Assembly: GCA_007130865.1 (NCBI GenBank)
Contig: SLRR01000131.1
Coordinates: 1-64,000 of the forward strand
Length of the DNA stretch: 64,000 nucleotides
Origin: Spirochaeta sp.
GTDB lineage: Bacteria; Spirochaetota; Spirochaetia; DSM-27196; Alkalispirochaetaceae
Direction: 5' to 3'
The translations under genes and the position numbers were made by a program. Of this stretch, positions 29,414 through 38,134 are shown piece by piece (position 1 is the stretch's first letter; each line of letters opens with the position of its first letter). The notes beneath the pieces were generated by a model. That model saw nothing but the letters and a program-made list of their open reading frames with translations, searched no databases and was not told the DNA's origin.

Positions 29414-31633
29414 ATGCGGTCGCAAGGTGTAACGATGAGCCATCCCGTCACGAGACCTGTGGAACGCGTCGATGCCCGTCCAAAAGCACGAGGGGAGACG
29501 CTGTATCTCGCGGACCTGCCGCTGCAGGGAGCCCTGTTCGCCCGGGTTGTCCGCTCACGGGTGCCCCGCGGGAGGATCGTGGCCCGCAACACACCGGACC
29601 TTCCCGAGGGGTACACGCTGGTTACCGCAGAGGATATACCACCTTCCGGCCGGAACTGCGTCCGCATGATACAGGACGACTGGCCGGTCTTTGCGGAAGA
29701 CCAGGTCAGGTACTACGGAGAGCCCCTGGGGCTGCTTCTGGGACTGGACCGGCAGGTACTGGACGAACTGGTACACCTCTGCGAGAACGCGATCCGATAC
29801 GAAGAGCAGGAGCCGGCGATCACGATCGACGACGGGCTTGAGTGCCGCGGTGGCGCTATCCACGGGACGGACAATCTCTTCGCGGACCTACACACCGGCA
29901 AGGGGAACCCGGAAACGGCACTCGCCGGTGCCGCTCGCGTGATCGAGGGGGAGTACACCACAGGGTTTCAGGAACACGTGTATCTTGAACCACAATCATT
30001 ACGTACAATGTTCACCAGCGATACGGTGACGATCCATATCTCTACACAGTGTCCGTTCTACGTCCGGAAAGCGGTGGCCACCGCGATGGGTCTTCCCCCG
30101 GAGAAGGTCGTGGTGGTGCAGACACCCACCGGGGGTGGGTTCGGCGGGAAGGAGCACTACCCGGACGTGCTGGCCACAGCCGCGGCGGTCGCCGCCAGGC
30201 GCGTCGGGAAGCCTGTGGAACTTGTGCTGGACCGGATGGAAGACCTGGAGGTCACGAGCAAACGCCATCCCAGTCGCGTACGGTACCGCGTCGGCCTGGA
30301 CGCGGAAAACCGCGTCGTCGCGATCGACGTGGATATGGTCTTGAACGCCGGTGCCTACGAGAGCAGTTCCCGGGTAGTTCTTCAGCGCGGGATGTTCTCT
30401 TCCAACAGCGTCTACGAGATACCCCACGTCCGCATCCGGGGGCGAGCGGTTGCGACCAGTACCGTGCCTTCCGACGCGTTTCGGGGGTTCGGGGCGCCGC
30501 AGGGATTGTTCGCCGCGGAGATGCTCATGACCAGGATCGCCCGCGAGATCGGGGTGGACGAGGTGGAGTTCAAGCGCAGCCACTTCCTGCAACAGGGGTC
30601 CACCACGGTAACCGCCGGGACGATCCGGGAAGAGGTAAAACTCCCGCAGATGCTCGACCACGTACTGACCGCGTCGGAATACCGGCGCAAACGGGAACGC
30701 TTCGATGAGGAGCACCGGCACCGCGCAGCCGGCGGTCCGGATTCCACCTCCTGGCGGGGAATAGCGGTGTCCTGCTTCAAGCACGGAAGCGCGTTTACCG
30801 GCAGCGGCGAACAGGAGATCATCAAAGCGCGCGTGCGTATCCGCAAACGCAGCGACGGCCGCCCGGAACTGCTCGCATCCAACGTGGAGATCGGCCAGGG
30901 GGTACTCACGACGTTTCGGAAGATCGTGGCGGAGGTCCTGGAAATACCGTACACGGAAGTGGTCTTTGAGCAACACGACACCGGGAACGTTCCCGATTCG
31001 GGCCCCACCTGCGCGTCCCGATCGGTGGCGGTAGTGGGATACCTCCTGCAGGAGGCGGCGAAGAAACTTCAGGGCCGCCTTGACGAGCCGGGAGAGTTCG
31101 AGGTGGAACAGGTATACGAACATCCCTCTCACCTTAAATGGGACGCCGCTTCGCTTACAGGCGACGCGTACCCTTCCTACGCGTGGGGTATTACCTGCGT
31201 GGAAGTCACGGTTGATCCGGTCACGTTGGAGGTAACCGTCCCGGGCGTGTGGACCGCCTACGACGTGGGTCGCGCGATCGACGAGGAGGTGGTTCGCGGC
31301 CAGGTGATAGGCGGTGCGGTTCAGGCTCTCGGTTACGCCGGACTGGAGAAGCTGGAAAACCGGGACGGACGTTTCCTGCAACGGACTATGGCGGATTACT
31401 GCATACCCACTTCGCTGGACTATCCCGCGGTCCATACGGCGTTCTTCGATAACCCCTACCGGTGGGGACCGTTCGGGGCGAAGGGGGCCGGCGAGGTGGT
31501 ATTCGACGGCATCGCCCCGGCCTACGCCGCGGCGGTTCAACACGCGATCGGTCGCGAGATCGACCGTCTCCCGGTTACACCGGAGTACATAGCGGAGTTG
31601 CTGCATGGAACAGACCAAGACCACCCGGCGTGA
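29414..31633 (+). CDS. Xanthine dehydrogenase-family molybdenum-binding subunit
   Basis: TPTGGGFGGKEHYPDVLATAAAVAARRVGKPVELVLDRMEDLEVTSKRHP; DAFRGFGAPQGLFAAEM; FGAKGAGEVVFDGIAPAYAAAVQHAIG. Confidence 0.93.
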   Translation: MRSQGVTMSHPVTRPVERVDARPKARGETLYLADLPLQGALFARVVRSRVPRGRIVARNTPDLPEGYTLVTAEDIPPSGRNCVRMIQDDWPVFAEDQVRYYGEPLGLLLGLDRQVLDELVHLCENAIRYEEQEPAITIDDGLECRGGAIHGTDNLFADLHTGKGNPETALAGAARVIEGEYTTGFQEHVYLEPQSLRTMFTSDTVTIHISTQCPFYVRKAVATAMGLPPEKVVVVQTPTGGGFGGKEHYPDVLATAAAVAARRVGKPVELVLDRMEDLEVTSKRHPSRVRYRVGLDAENRVVAIDVDMVLNAGAYESSSRVVLQRGMFSSNSVYEIPHVRIRGRAVATSTVPSDAFRGFGAPQGLFAAEMLMTRIAREIGVDEVEFKRSHFLQQGSTTVTAGTIREEVKLPQMLDHVLTASEYRRKRERFDEEHRHRAAGGPDSTSWRGIAVSCFKHGSAFTGSGEQEIIKARVRIRKRSDGRPELLASNVEIGQGVLTTFRKIVAEVLEIPYTEVVFEQHDTGNVPDSGPTCASRSVAVVGYLLQEAAKKLQGRLDEPGEFEVEQVYEHPSHLKWDAASLTGDAYPSYAWGITCVEVTVDPVTLEVTVPGVWTAYDVGRAIDEEVVRGQVIGGAVQALGYAGLEKLENRDGRFLQRTMADYCIPTSLDYPAVHTAFFDNPYRWGPFGAKGAGEVVFDGIAPAYAAAVQHAIGREIDRLPVTPEYIAELLHGTDQDHPA

Positions 31634-33197
31634 CAGCTCACCCGCCACAACAAATCGCCGGTTCAACCTGAACGGCGTGGAACGGGAGATTCCCGGGGAT
31701 CCGCGGCGCCGCCTGCTGGACGTCCTCCGGGAGGATTTCAACCTCCTCTCGGTCAAAGAGGGATGCGGGGAGGGAGAGTGCGGCGCGTGTTCGATCCTCG
31801 TGGACGGGCGCGTGGTGGATGCGTGCATTCTGCCCGCGGGAGCGGGGGAAGGACGCCGCGTGGAAACGCTGGAAGCGATTCGCGACACGCCCCGGGGGGA
31901 GCGTATCGTCACCGCGCTCAGCCTGGGTGGCGGCGTACAGTGCGGGTTCTGCATACCCGGGATAGCTGTGGCGCTGGAGGCGCTCCTGCGTGACACGCCG
32001 GCACCGGACGACCGGGCGATCCGCGAGGGAATATCCGGCAATCTCTGCCGATGCACCGGCTATCAGCAGATCGTCGAGGGTGTCCTGCACCACGCAGTAC
32101 CGGAACAGCACAACTCTCCGGAGAAAACAGACTCTCCGGACAAAACAGGGATCGACGCGCACGGTAATCACCGGGAAAACGGTCGAACCGGTAACGGTGC
32201 GCCCAGCTCGCTGAAGGAGCGGGACCGTTGGTTCCGTCCCGGTACGCTGGAGGAGGCCCTGTTTATACGAGCCGAGTACCCCACGCTGCCGCTGGCGGGG
32301 GCCACGGACCTGTACGTCCGTCATCGGGCGTTAGCCGGGACGATCCCCACCGGTTCCGGGGAAGATACAAACGCTCTTCCACCGTTTCTCTTTCTGGGTC
32401 ACCTGGACGAACTGACGGAGATAACCGTGGAGACCGATCCTGGAAGGAAACAGCAGACTCTGAGAATCGGTGCCGCCGCTACCTACACCGATATCGCCGC
32501 ACACCCGGCCGTCCCGGAACTGCTCCGTAAGGCGATCGCGGAGCTTGCGGCACCGGCGCTGCGCAACGTCGCGACCCTGGGGGGCAATATCGGAAACGCG
32601 TCGCCCGCGGCGGACGCGGTATGCGCGCTCTACGCTCTGCACGCGGAAGTGGAGTTACGTCGTCACCGGGGTGCCCGCCGCCGGCCGATCGAGGCGGTGA
32701 TCACCGGACCGGGAAGTACAGCGATCGAACCGGACGAGCTCATCACAGCCGTATTGATCCCGCTCAACGGAGATCTCCCCGTCGGAACTGCCGGTACGGC
32801 CGACAACGCTCGTGCGGTACACGCGCCCCGGAGTACGCCGATGGCGCACAATTATTACCGCAAGGTGGGAACGCGTCGGGCAAACGCGCTCTCCAAGATC
32901 TCCGTCGCCGGCACGGCAGTTGTCCGGGACGGTCGTTTTGAACGTTTCGGTCTCGCCCTCGGCGCTGTAGGACCCAGGGTGATCGTCGACCGGGAGATGG
33001 AGAAACGCGTAATTGGTACAGACCGGGAACAGTACATGGAAATCCTCCCGGAGCTGCGGGAGCGTTATACGAGTCTACTCGCGCCGATCTCCGACCAGCG
33101 ATCCACCGAGTTCTATCGCCGTACCGTTACGGGAAATCTCCTGCGGGATTTCCTGTTACGGTTTGTGCCGGAAGCGCTGGGAGACGAGAAACGATGA
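31605..33197 (+). CDS. Xanthine dehydrogenase-family fused [2Fe-2S] + FAD-binding subunit
   Basis: GCGEGECGACSILVDG, GVQCGFCIPGIAVALEALL, SGNLCRCTGYQQIVEGV then FAD domain (RNVATLGGNIGNASPAADAVCALYAL). Confidence 0.93.
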   Translation: MEQTKTTRRDSSPATTNRRFNLNGVEREIPGDPRRRLLDVLREDFNLLSVKEGCGEGECGACSILVDGRVVDACILPAGAGEGRRVETLEAIRDTPRGERIVTALSLGGGVQCGFCIPGIAVALEALLRDTPAPDDRAIREGISGNLCRCTGYQQIVEGVLHHAVPEQHNSPEKTDSPDKTGIDAHGNHRENGRTGNGAPSSLKERDRWFRPGTLEEALFIRAEYPTLPLAGATDLYVRHRALAGTIPTGSGEDTNALPPFLFLGHLDELTEITVETDPGRKQQTLRIGAAATYTDIAAHPAVPELLRKAIAELAAPALRNVATLGGNIGNASPAADAVCALYALHAEVELRRHRGARRRPIEAVITGPGSTAIEPDELITAVLIPLNGDLPVGTAGTADNARAVHAPRSTPMAHNYYRKVGTRRANALSKISVAGTAVVRDGRFERFGLALGAVGPRVIVDREMEKRVIGTDREQYMEILPELRERYTSLLAPISDQRSTEFYRRTVTGNLLRDFLLRFVPEALGDEKR

Positions 33198-34855
33198 CCG
33201 ACACGATTCAGACCGCCGGGTCCGTATCCGGACATATCGTGGACGTGGTAAACCGCCGAATCGGACCGGGAACGGTGCACTTCTCCAGCGGACGGATCGA
33301 GCGGATCGAACCAGCCAATGACGTACCCACACAGTACGTGATCCCCGGGTTCGTGGACGCCCATATTCACGTGGAGAGCACGATGCTTCCCCCGGCGGAG
33401 TTCGCCCGCTGGGCGGCGGCACGCGGTACCGTGGCGACCGTTTCCGACCCTCACGAGATAGCCAACGTACTCGGCGTGAGCGGCGTGGAGTACATGCTCT
33501 CCGAGGCAAGGCGTCGCCCGGAGTTTACGATTCTCTTCGGCGCACCGCCGTGTGTTCCGGCAACGGTCTTTGAGACCGCCGGTGCTGAACTCGACGCGGA
33601 AGCGGTACGACGTCTGCTCGCTCGCGACGATATCGGGTACCTCAGCGAGGTCATGAACGTACCCGGTGTTCTCCAGGGTGACCCCGATCTTATCGCCAAG
33701 CTCACCGCCGCGCGGGAGGCGGGAAAACCGATCGACGGTCACGCGCCGGGACTACGCGGTGAGGGCGTCAGGACCTACGCCGCCGCGGGCGTTTCCACGG
33801 ATCACGAGTGCACAACGATCGAGGAGGCCCGGGAGCGTATCGACGCGGGGATGTGGGTCGTGATCCGTGAGGGCTCGGCGGCGCGCGACTTTGAGGCGCT
33901 GGCACCGTTGCTCTTTGAAGCCCCGGACCGGCTCATGTTCTGCAGCGACGACAAGCACCCGAACGACCTCATTCGCGGACACATAGATCGACTGGCGGCG
34001 CGAGCTGTCTCGCACGGCCTCGACCCGATCGAGGCGCTTCGCATCGCCTGTTATAACCCGCTCGAGCACTACGGCATCAAGACGGGACTTCTGAGGCCTG
34101 GTGATCCGGCTAATTTCGTGGTGGTAAACGATCTCTACGAGTTTGAGCCGGTCACCACGTGGCTGAACGGCCAATGCGTTGCACGCGACGGGGTGCCGCT
34201 CCTGCCCTATCTCACCCCGGACAAACTCAACCGGTTTCGCACCACCATACCCGATATCTCGAGCCTGCGCCTGCCCCTGCCCCCGGACAAAACGATCCGG
34301 GCGATCGCGGTACGAAGCGGCTCGCTCATTACCGGGGAACACCGCGTAGCGAGTCGGCACTGCACGAGGGACGGTGAGTTCCGGACCAACCTCGAACGGG
34401 ACCTGCTCAAGATAGTGATGGTAAACCGGTACAGCGATGAACCGCCGGCGGTGGCGGTCGTCCACGGGTTCGGGCTCAAACGCGGTGCGATCGCGTCGTC
34501 CGTAGCCCACGATTCGCACAACGTAGTCGCCCTGGGAGTGGACGACGGAAGCCTGCTCGCCGCGGTGGCGCACGTCATCACCGCCGGGGGCGGCGTAGCA
34601 GTCGCCCGTTCACCCTCGGAGGTGGACGTTCTGGCCCTGCCGATCGCGGGACTCATGGCTGTGGAAAGTGGTGACTCCGTAGCTGAGCAGTACGAGGCGA
34701 TCGAGAACACCGCCCGGGATCTGGGGTGCACCCTGGGTTCGCCCATGATGACGCTCTCCTTCACGGCGTTGCTGGTGATACCGGAACTGAAACTGAGCGA
34801 TCGGGGGCTCTTCGACGGACGATCCTTCGGCTTCACCCCGATCGTGGTGGATTAA
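33194..34855 (+). CDS. ade: Adenine deaminase
   Basis: YVIPGFVDAHIHVESTMLPPAEFARWAAARGTVATVSDPHEIANVLGVSGVEYML; DGHAPGLRGEGVRTYAAAGVSTDHECTT; FCSDDKHPNDLIRGHID. Confidence 0.95.
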   Translation: MTDTIQTAGSVSGHIVDVVNRRIGPGTVHFSSGRIERIEPANDVPTQYVIPGFVDAHIHVESTMLPPAEFARWAAARGTVATVSDPHEIANVLGVSGVEYMLSEARRRPEFTILFGAPPCVPATVFETAGAELDAEAVRRLLARDDIGYLSEVMNVPGVLQGDPDLIAKLTAAREAGKPIDGHAPGLRGEGVRTYAAAGVSTDHECTTIEEARERIDAGMWVVIREGSAARDFEALAPLLFEAPDRLMFCSDDKHPNDLIRGHIDRLAARAVSHGLDPIEALRIACYNPLEHYGIKTGLLRPGDPANFVVVNDLYEFEPVTTWLNGQCVARDGVPLLPYLTPDKLNRFRTTIPDISSLRLPLPPDKTIRAIAVRSGSLITGEHRVASRHCTRDGEFRTNLERDLLKIVMVNRYSDEPPAVAVVHGFGLKRGAIASSVAHDSHNVVALGVDDGSLLAAVAHVITAGGGVAVARSPSEVDVLALPIAGLMAVESGDSVAEQYEAIENTARDLGCTLGSPMMTLSFTALLVIPELKLSDRGLFDGRSFGFTPIVVD

Positions 34856-34865
34856 CGGCGCAGCG

Positions 34866-35360
34866 TCAGTAGTCCACCCGGTCCGGTTTCTCCCGCCACG
34901 CTGCAAACCCCGCCTGAGCTTCTTCCCGGAGAAGCTGTTCCATAGGCAACGCGCGCTGATCGGGGCTGCAGTCGATCTCGTCGTAGATCATCGCGTCGTC
35001 AAAACCGACAGCGGCGGCGTCCTCCCGGGTCGCGCCGTAAAAGACACGGCGCGGCCGCGCCCAGTAGATAGCCCCAAGACACATGGGACAGGGTTCGCAG
35101 GAGGTATAGATCTCGCAGTCCGTGATCTGGAAGTCTCCCAGAACGCGACAGGCCGCGCGGATCGCGTTCACCTCGGCGTGCGCCGTGGGATCGTTCGTGG
35201 AAGTCACGGTGTTGGTACCCCGGGCGATCACTTCCCCGTTCCGTACAATCACCGCCGCAAAGGGACCTCCCCGCCCGGCGCGGACGTTCTCCACCGCCAG
35301 CTCGATCGCTTCCCGCATAAACCGCGGGTCTCCCGGTGTCTCCCGTTGGTCCTGTTCCAT
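34866..35360 (-). CDS. guaD: Guanine deaminase-like nucleoside deaminase
   Basis: GTNTVTSTNDPTAHAEVNAIRAAC, YTSCEPCPMCLGAIYWARPRRVFYGATREDAAAVGFDDAMIYDEI. MEQDQRETPG start fits promoter position. Confidence 0.88.
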   Translation of the reverse strand: MEQDQRETPGDPRFMREAIELAVENVRAGRGGPFAAVIVRNGEVIARGTNTVTSTNDPTAHAEVNAIRAACRVLGDFQITDCEIYTSCEPCPMCLGAIYWARPRRVFYGATREDAAAVGFDDAMIYDEIDCSPDQRALPMEQLLREEAQAGFAAWREKPDRVDY

Positions 35361-35396
35361 TGATCTCATGATAGCCCCGGCGGTTCCCGGCGGCAA
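35358..35396 (-). promoter_or_regulatory. sigma70-like promoter abutting guaD ATG
   Basis: Minus strand: TTGCCG-N17-TATCAT-N7-ATG. Confidence 0.65.
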
Positions 35397-35425
35397 GAAA
35401 TATCTGTCGAATATTTTGTCGGTCG

Positions 35426-35463
35426 TTGACCGAATTACCGGAAAGGCGTACAATTTCTTCATG
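35426..35463 (+). promoter_or_regulatory. sigma70-like promoter abutting fabH ATG
   Basis: TTGACC (35426-35431)-N17-TACAAT (35449-35454)-N6-ATG (35461). Confidence 0.75.
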
Positions 35464-36498
35464 GAACAATCCTGTATCTACTCCCTGGCAACGGCTCTTC
35501 CCGATCGGGTAGTAACCAACGATGATATGGCCCGTATCGTGGAAACCTCGGATGAATGGATCTACTCCCATACGGGAATCCGGGAACGCCGTCACGTCGG
35601 CCCCGATCAGGCCGCAAGCGATCTGGGCGTTGAAGCCGGAGAACGAGCGCTTGAGATCGCACGGACAAACGGAGGTATCCACCGGGAGTCGATCGACCTG
35701 GTGGTCTGCGCCACATCGACCTCCGATTACCCCAATTTCCCGGCCACGGCGTGTATCATCCAGGACAAACTCGGTCTTGAGAACGCCGGCGCGTTCGACC
35801 TGCTGGCGGGGTGTACAGGATTTGTCTACGGCCTCGAGACCGCTCGGGCGTACGTTGAAGCGGAGCTCGCGCAGAACGTCCTGCTCGTAGGGACGGAAGT
35901 CTTGAGCAAGCTCAGCAACATGCAGGACCGCAACACCTGCGTCCTCTTCGGTGACGGCGCCGGTGCGGTCGTGGTCGGCCGGACCGACGGTTCGGAAGGG
36001 ACCGGAACCTCCGACGACAGCCTCGCCGGGGGACGACCCCGGGTGATCAAGTCATGGCTGCGTTCCCGGGGCAGCGGCGCGGAAGCGCTTCTCCGCCGCG
36101 CCGGGGGCACGCGTAATCCCTTTGTCTCCGGTGAGACCGACCCTGCTCATCTCACGATCGAGATGAACGGCCGCGACGTGTACATGTTCGCCGTGGACGC
36201 GATCGTGCAGACGATCCGACGGCTCCTGGAACTCACGGGAATGGAACTGTCCCAGATATCGCGGATCGTCCCGCACCAGGCGAACGTGCGTATAATCGAA
36301 GCTGCGGCAAAACGCCTGCGCGTAGAACCGGATCTGTTTTTCACCAATATTGACAAGTACGCCAATACATCCGCCGCGTCGATACCCCTCGCGTTGTACG
36401 ATTTGGTTAACGAGGGGAGCGTTGCACCGGGAGACACGATCCTGACGGTCGGATTCGGGGCGGGGCTCACTTACGGCGGCAATATTATCCGGTGGTAG
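35461..36498 (+). CDS. fabH: 3-oxoacyl-ACP synthase III
   Basis: RVVTNDDMARIVETSDEWIYSHTGIRERRHVG; AGAFDLLAGCTGFVYGLETA; RIVPHQANVRIIEAAAKRL; LTVGFGAGLTYGGNIIRW. Confidence 0.95.
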   Translation: MEQSCIYSLATALPDRVVTNDDMARIVETSDEWIYSHTGIRERRHVGPDQAASDLGVEAGERALEIARTNGGIHRESIDLVVCATSTSDYPNFPATACIIQDKLGLENAGAFDLLAGCTGFVYGLETARAYVEAELAQNVLLVGTEVLSKLSNMQDRNTCVLFGDGAGAVVVGRTDGSEGTGTSDDSLAGGRPRVIKSWLRSRGSGAEALLRRAGGTRNPFVSGETDPAHLTIEMNGRDVYMFAVDAIVQTIRRLLELTGMELSQISRIVPHQANVRIIEAAAKRLRVEPDLFFTNIDKYANTSAASIPLALYDLVNEGSVAPGDTILTVGFGAGLTYGGNIIRW

Positions 36499-36525
36499 GC
36501 ATCATCCGCCGGCGAACCGCAAAAA

Positions 36526-37206
36526 TCATCCGCCGGCAATAGACTCGTAGGCGACAACCTTGTTCTTTTTCCGGACCTTGGCGGAATACATCGCAGTATC
36601 CGCCTGCAGTACCAGGTGTTCCCAGTCGTGGCACCCGTTCCCGGTACGGGATGTACAGACGCCTCCGCTCACGGTAACCGTGATCCTGTTTCCACCGGAG
36701 ACGATCTCAGTCTCTTCCACAGCGTGACGGCATTTCTCCGCTACCACGATCGCGCGGGACAGGTCCGTGTCGGGACAGAGCACGAGAAATTCCTCTCCCC
36801 CCCACCGCGCGCAGACATCGGAAACACGCAGCACCGATCTGACCGCTTCAGCCACCTTCACGAGGACGTGGTCACCGACCTTATGCCCCCAGGTATCGTT
36901 AATCCGCTTGAAATCGTCGATATCGTAGAGGATCACCGCATAGTCATTACCACTCCGGTGACACCGGGCCGACTCCGCCATCAGCCGATCGGTCATGTCC
37001 CGTCGGTTCGCGAGCCCTGTGAGCATGTCCGTCCGGGCCATGCGCTCCAACTGCGCCGTGGAATCGTGCAGCTGCGCTTGATAAACGTCGCTGATCGACA
37101 TGATCTTGTGCATTTGTGCCTCGGTCTTCTCGAGTCGCGACACCAGTTCTCTCACGTCCGGGTCCTTGTGGTTCCTCAGTTTCTTGATGAGCGGATCGTT
37201 ACTCAT
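36526..37206 (-). CDS. siaD: GGDEF diguanylate cyclase, SiaD-like
   Basis: RVSDVCARWGGEEFLVLCPD: active-site GGEEF plus RxxD I-site at canonical spacing; fourth gene of siaABCD-like operon. Confidence 0.88.
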   Translation of the reverse strand: MSNDPLIKKLRNHKDPDVRELVSRLEKTEAQMHKIMSISDVYQAQLHDSTAQLERMARTDMLTGLANRRDMTDRLMAESARCHRSGNDYAVILYDIDDFKRINDTWGHKVGDHVLVKVAEAVRSVLRVSDVCARWGGEEFLVLCPDTDLSRAIVVAEKCRHAVEETEIVSGGNRITVTVSGGVCTSRTGNGCHDWEHLVLQADTAMYSAKVRKKNKVVAYESIAGG

Positions 37207-37595
37207 GTGTCTCGTGGCTCCGGATCGATCGGCCGTATCTCAAAGGGCAGATCCAGGTCTTCCCGGAACTCTTCCGCCAACTCCAGGGCGCGTTCGTTCC
37301 CATCTTCGTAAAGCCATTGAACCGAGACCTCGGCACCGGCGGCGGCGCGTTCGCCGAACATATCTAGAATATCCAGCATACACTTGGTACTGCTCGAGTT
37401 CATGTAACTCACGTGTACGCGGAGTTTCATTCCGGACCGGCGGGGAAGTTCCGCCTGAAGCCAGGAAAAAACGGGGCCAAAAAACTCAAAAGAGTTTTCC
37501 GGATAGGACTCGCCGGTGATTTCAAGCGTCTCTTCGTCCTCGTGAAAAACGATCCGGGGACTTGATCTGGTAGCTTCAATCGCGAGCATACTCAC
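37203..37595 (-). CDS. siaC: SiaC-family regulatory phosphoprotein (DUF1987)
   Basis: SPRIVFHEDEETLEITGESYPENSFEFFGPVFSWLQAEL...VSYMNSSSTKCMLDILDMF. Confidence 0.88.
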   Translation of the reverse strand: MSMLAIEATRSSPRIVFHEDEETLEITGESYPENSFEFFGPVFSWLQAELPRRSGMKLRVHVSYMNSSSTKCMLDILDMFGERAAAGAEVSVQWLYEDGNERALELAEEFREDLDLPFEIRPIDPEPRDT

Positions 37596-38134
37596 GCTCC
37601 TGCCACTACGGCGGTAAGGGTAAAAAAATCGAAACGATCATCCTGCTCGTGGAACTCGTACCGCAGAGGTTCCGCCGCCCGTCGCGCCATGTCGATCAGG
37701 CCGAGTCCCGCGCCGGTGGCGTCCGCCGGCATTTCCCGTCGCAGCTGTTCCTTGTACATCCGCTTCAGTGCCGCCCGGTCGAGACCATCCATCGCCTGCA
37801 GACGATCCCGGAGGGGCGGTACATCCTCCTTCAGGATATAATTACCGGAGGATACGGTATATTCCGTTCCGGCGTATCCGATTACCACGACAGCGGCGTC
37901 CCGTTCCCAGGTTCCGAGGTTCTTCCGGGCGGTATAGTTCCGCACGTTCTGCGTCTGCTCGATGTAAAGAGCAAACACATCGGTGATCGTCGTCGCCCTC
38001 AGATCCCGGGATTCGAGATAGCTCTTGGCGGCATTTCCCAGTTCCTCGATCAGGCTATGATAAAACGCTCCGTTGAACGCGATCAGAATACCTTCTTGAG
38101 TAAACGTGTGCTTGAGATCCAACAGGTTGGTCAC
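37592..38134 (-). CDS. siaB: SiaB-family protein kinase
   Basis: 180 aa; ALYIEQTQNVRNYTARKN...GAGLGLIDMARRAAEPLRYEF; located between siaA-like and siaC-like genes. Confidence 0.82.
   Translation of the reverse strand: MTNLLDLKHTFTQEGILIAFNGAFYHSLIEELGNAAKSYLESRDLRATTITDVFALYIEQTQNVRNYTARKNLGTWERDAAVVVIGYAGTEYTVSSGNYILKEDVPPLRDRLQAMDGLDRAALKRMYKEQLRREMPADATGAGLGLIDMARRAAEPLRYEFHEQDDRFDFFTLTAVVAGA

Noticed and set aside
29999-32056. 685-aa minus-strand ORF opposite xdh genes
   Set aside because: Antisense to two clear xanthine dehydrogenase genes; high GC makes long shadow ORFs; low-complexity Arg/Pro/Ser composition, no family motifs.
16863-33197. Selenocysteine codons in selenium-associated hydroxylases
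   Set aside because: The ORFs are continuous without in-frame stops; selenium in this family is a labile cofactor, not Sec.
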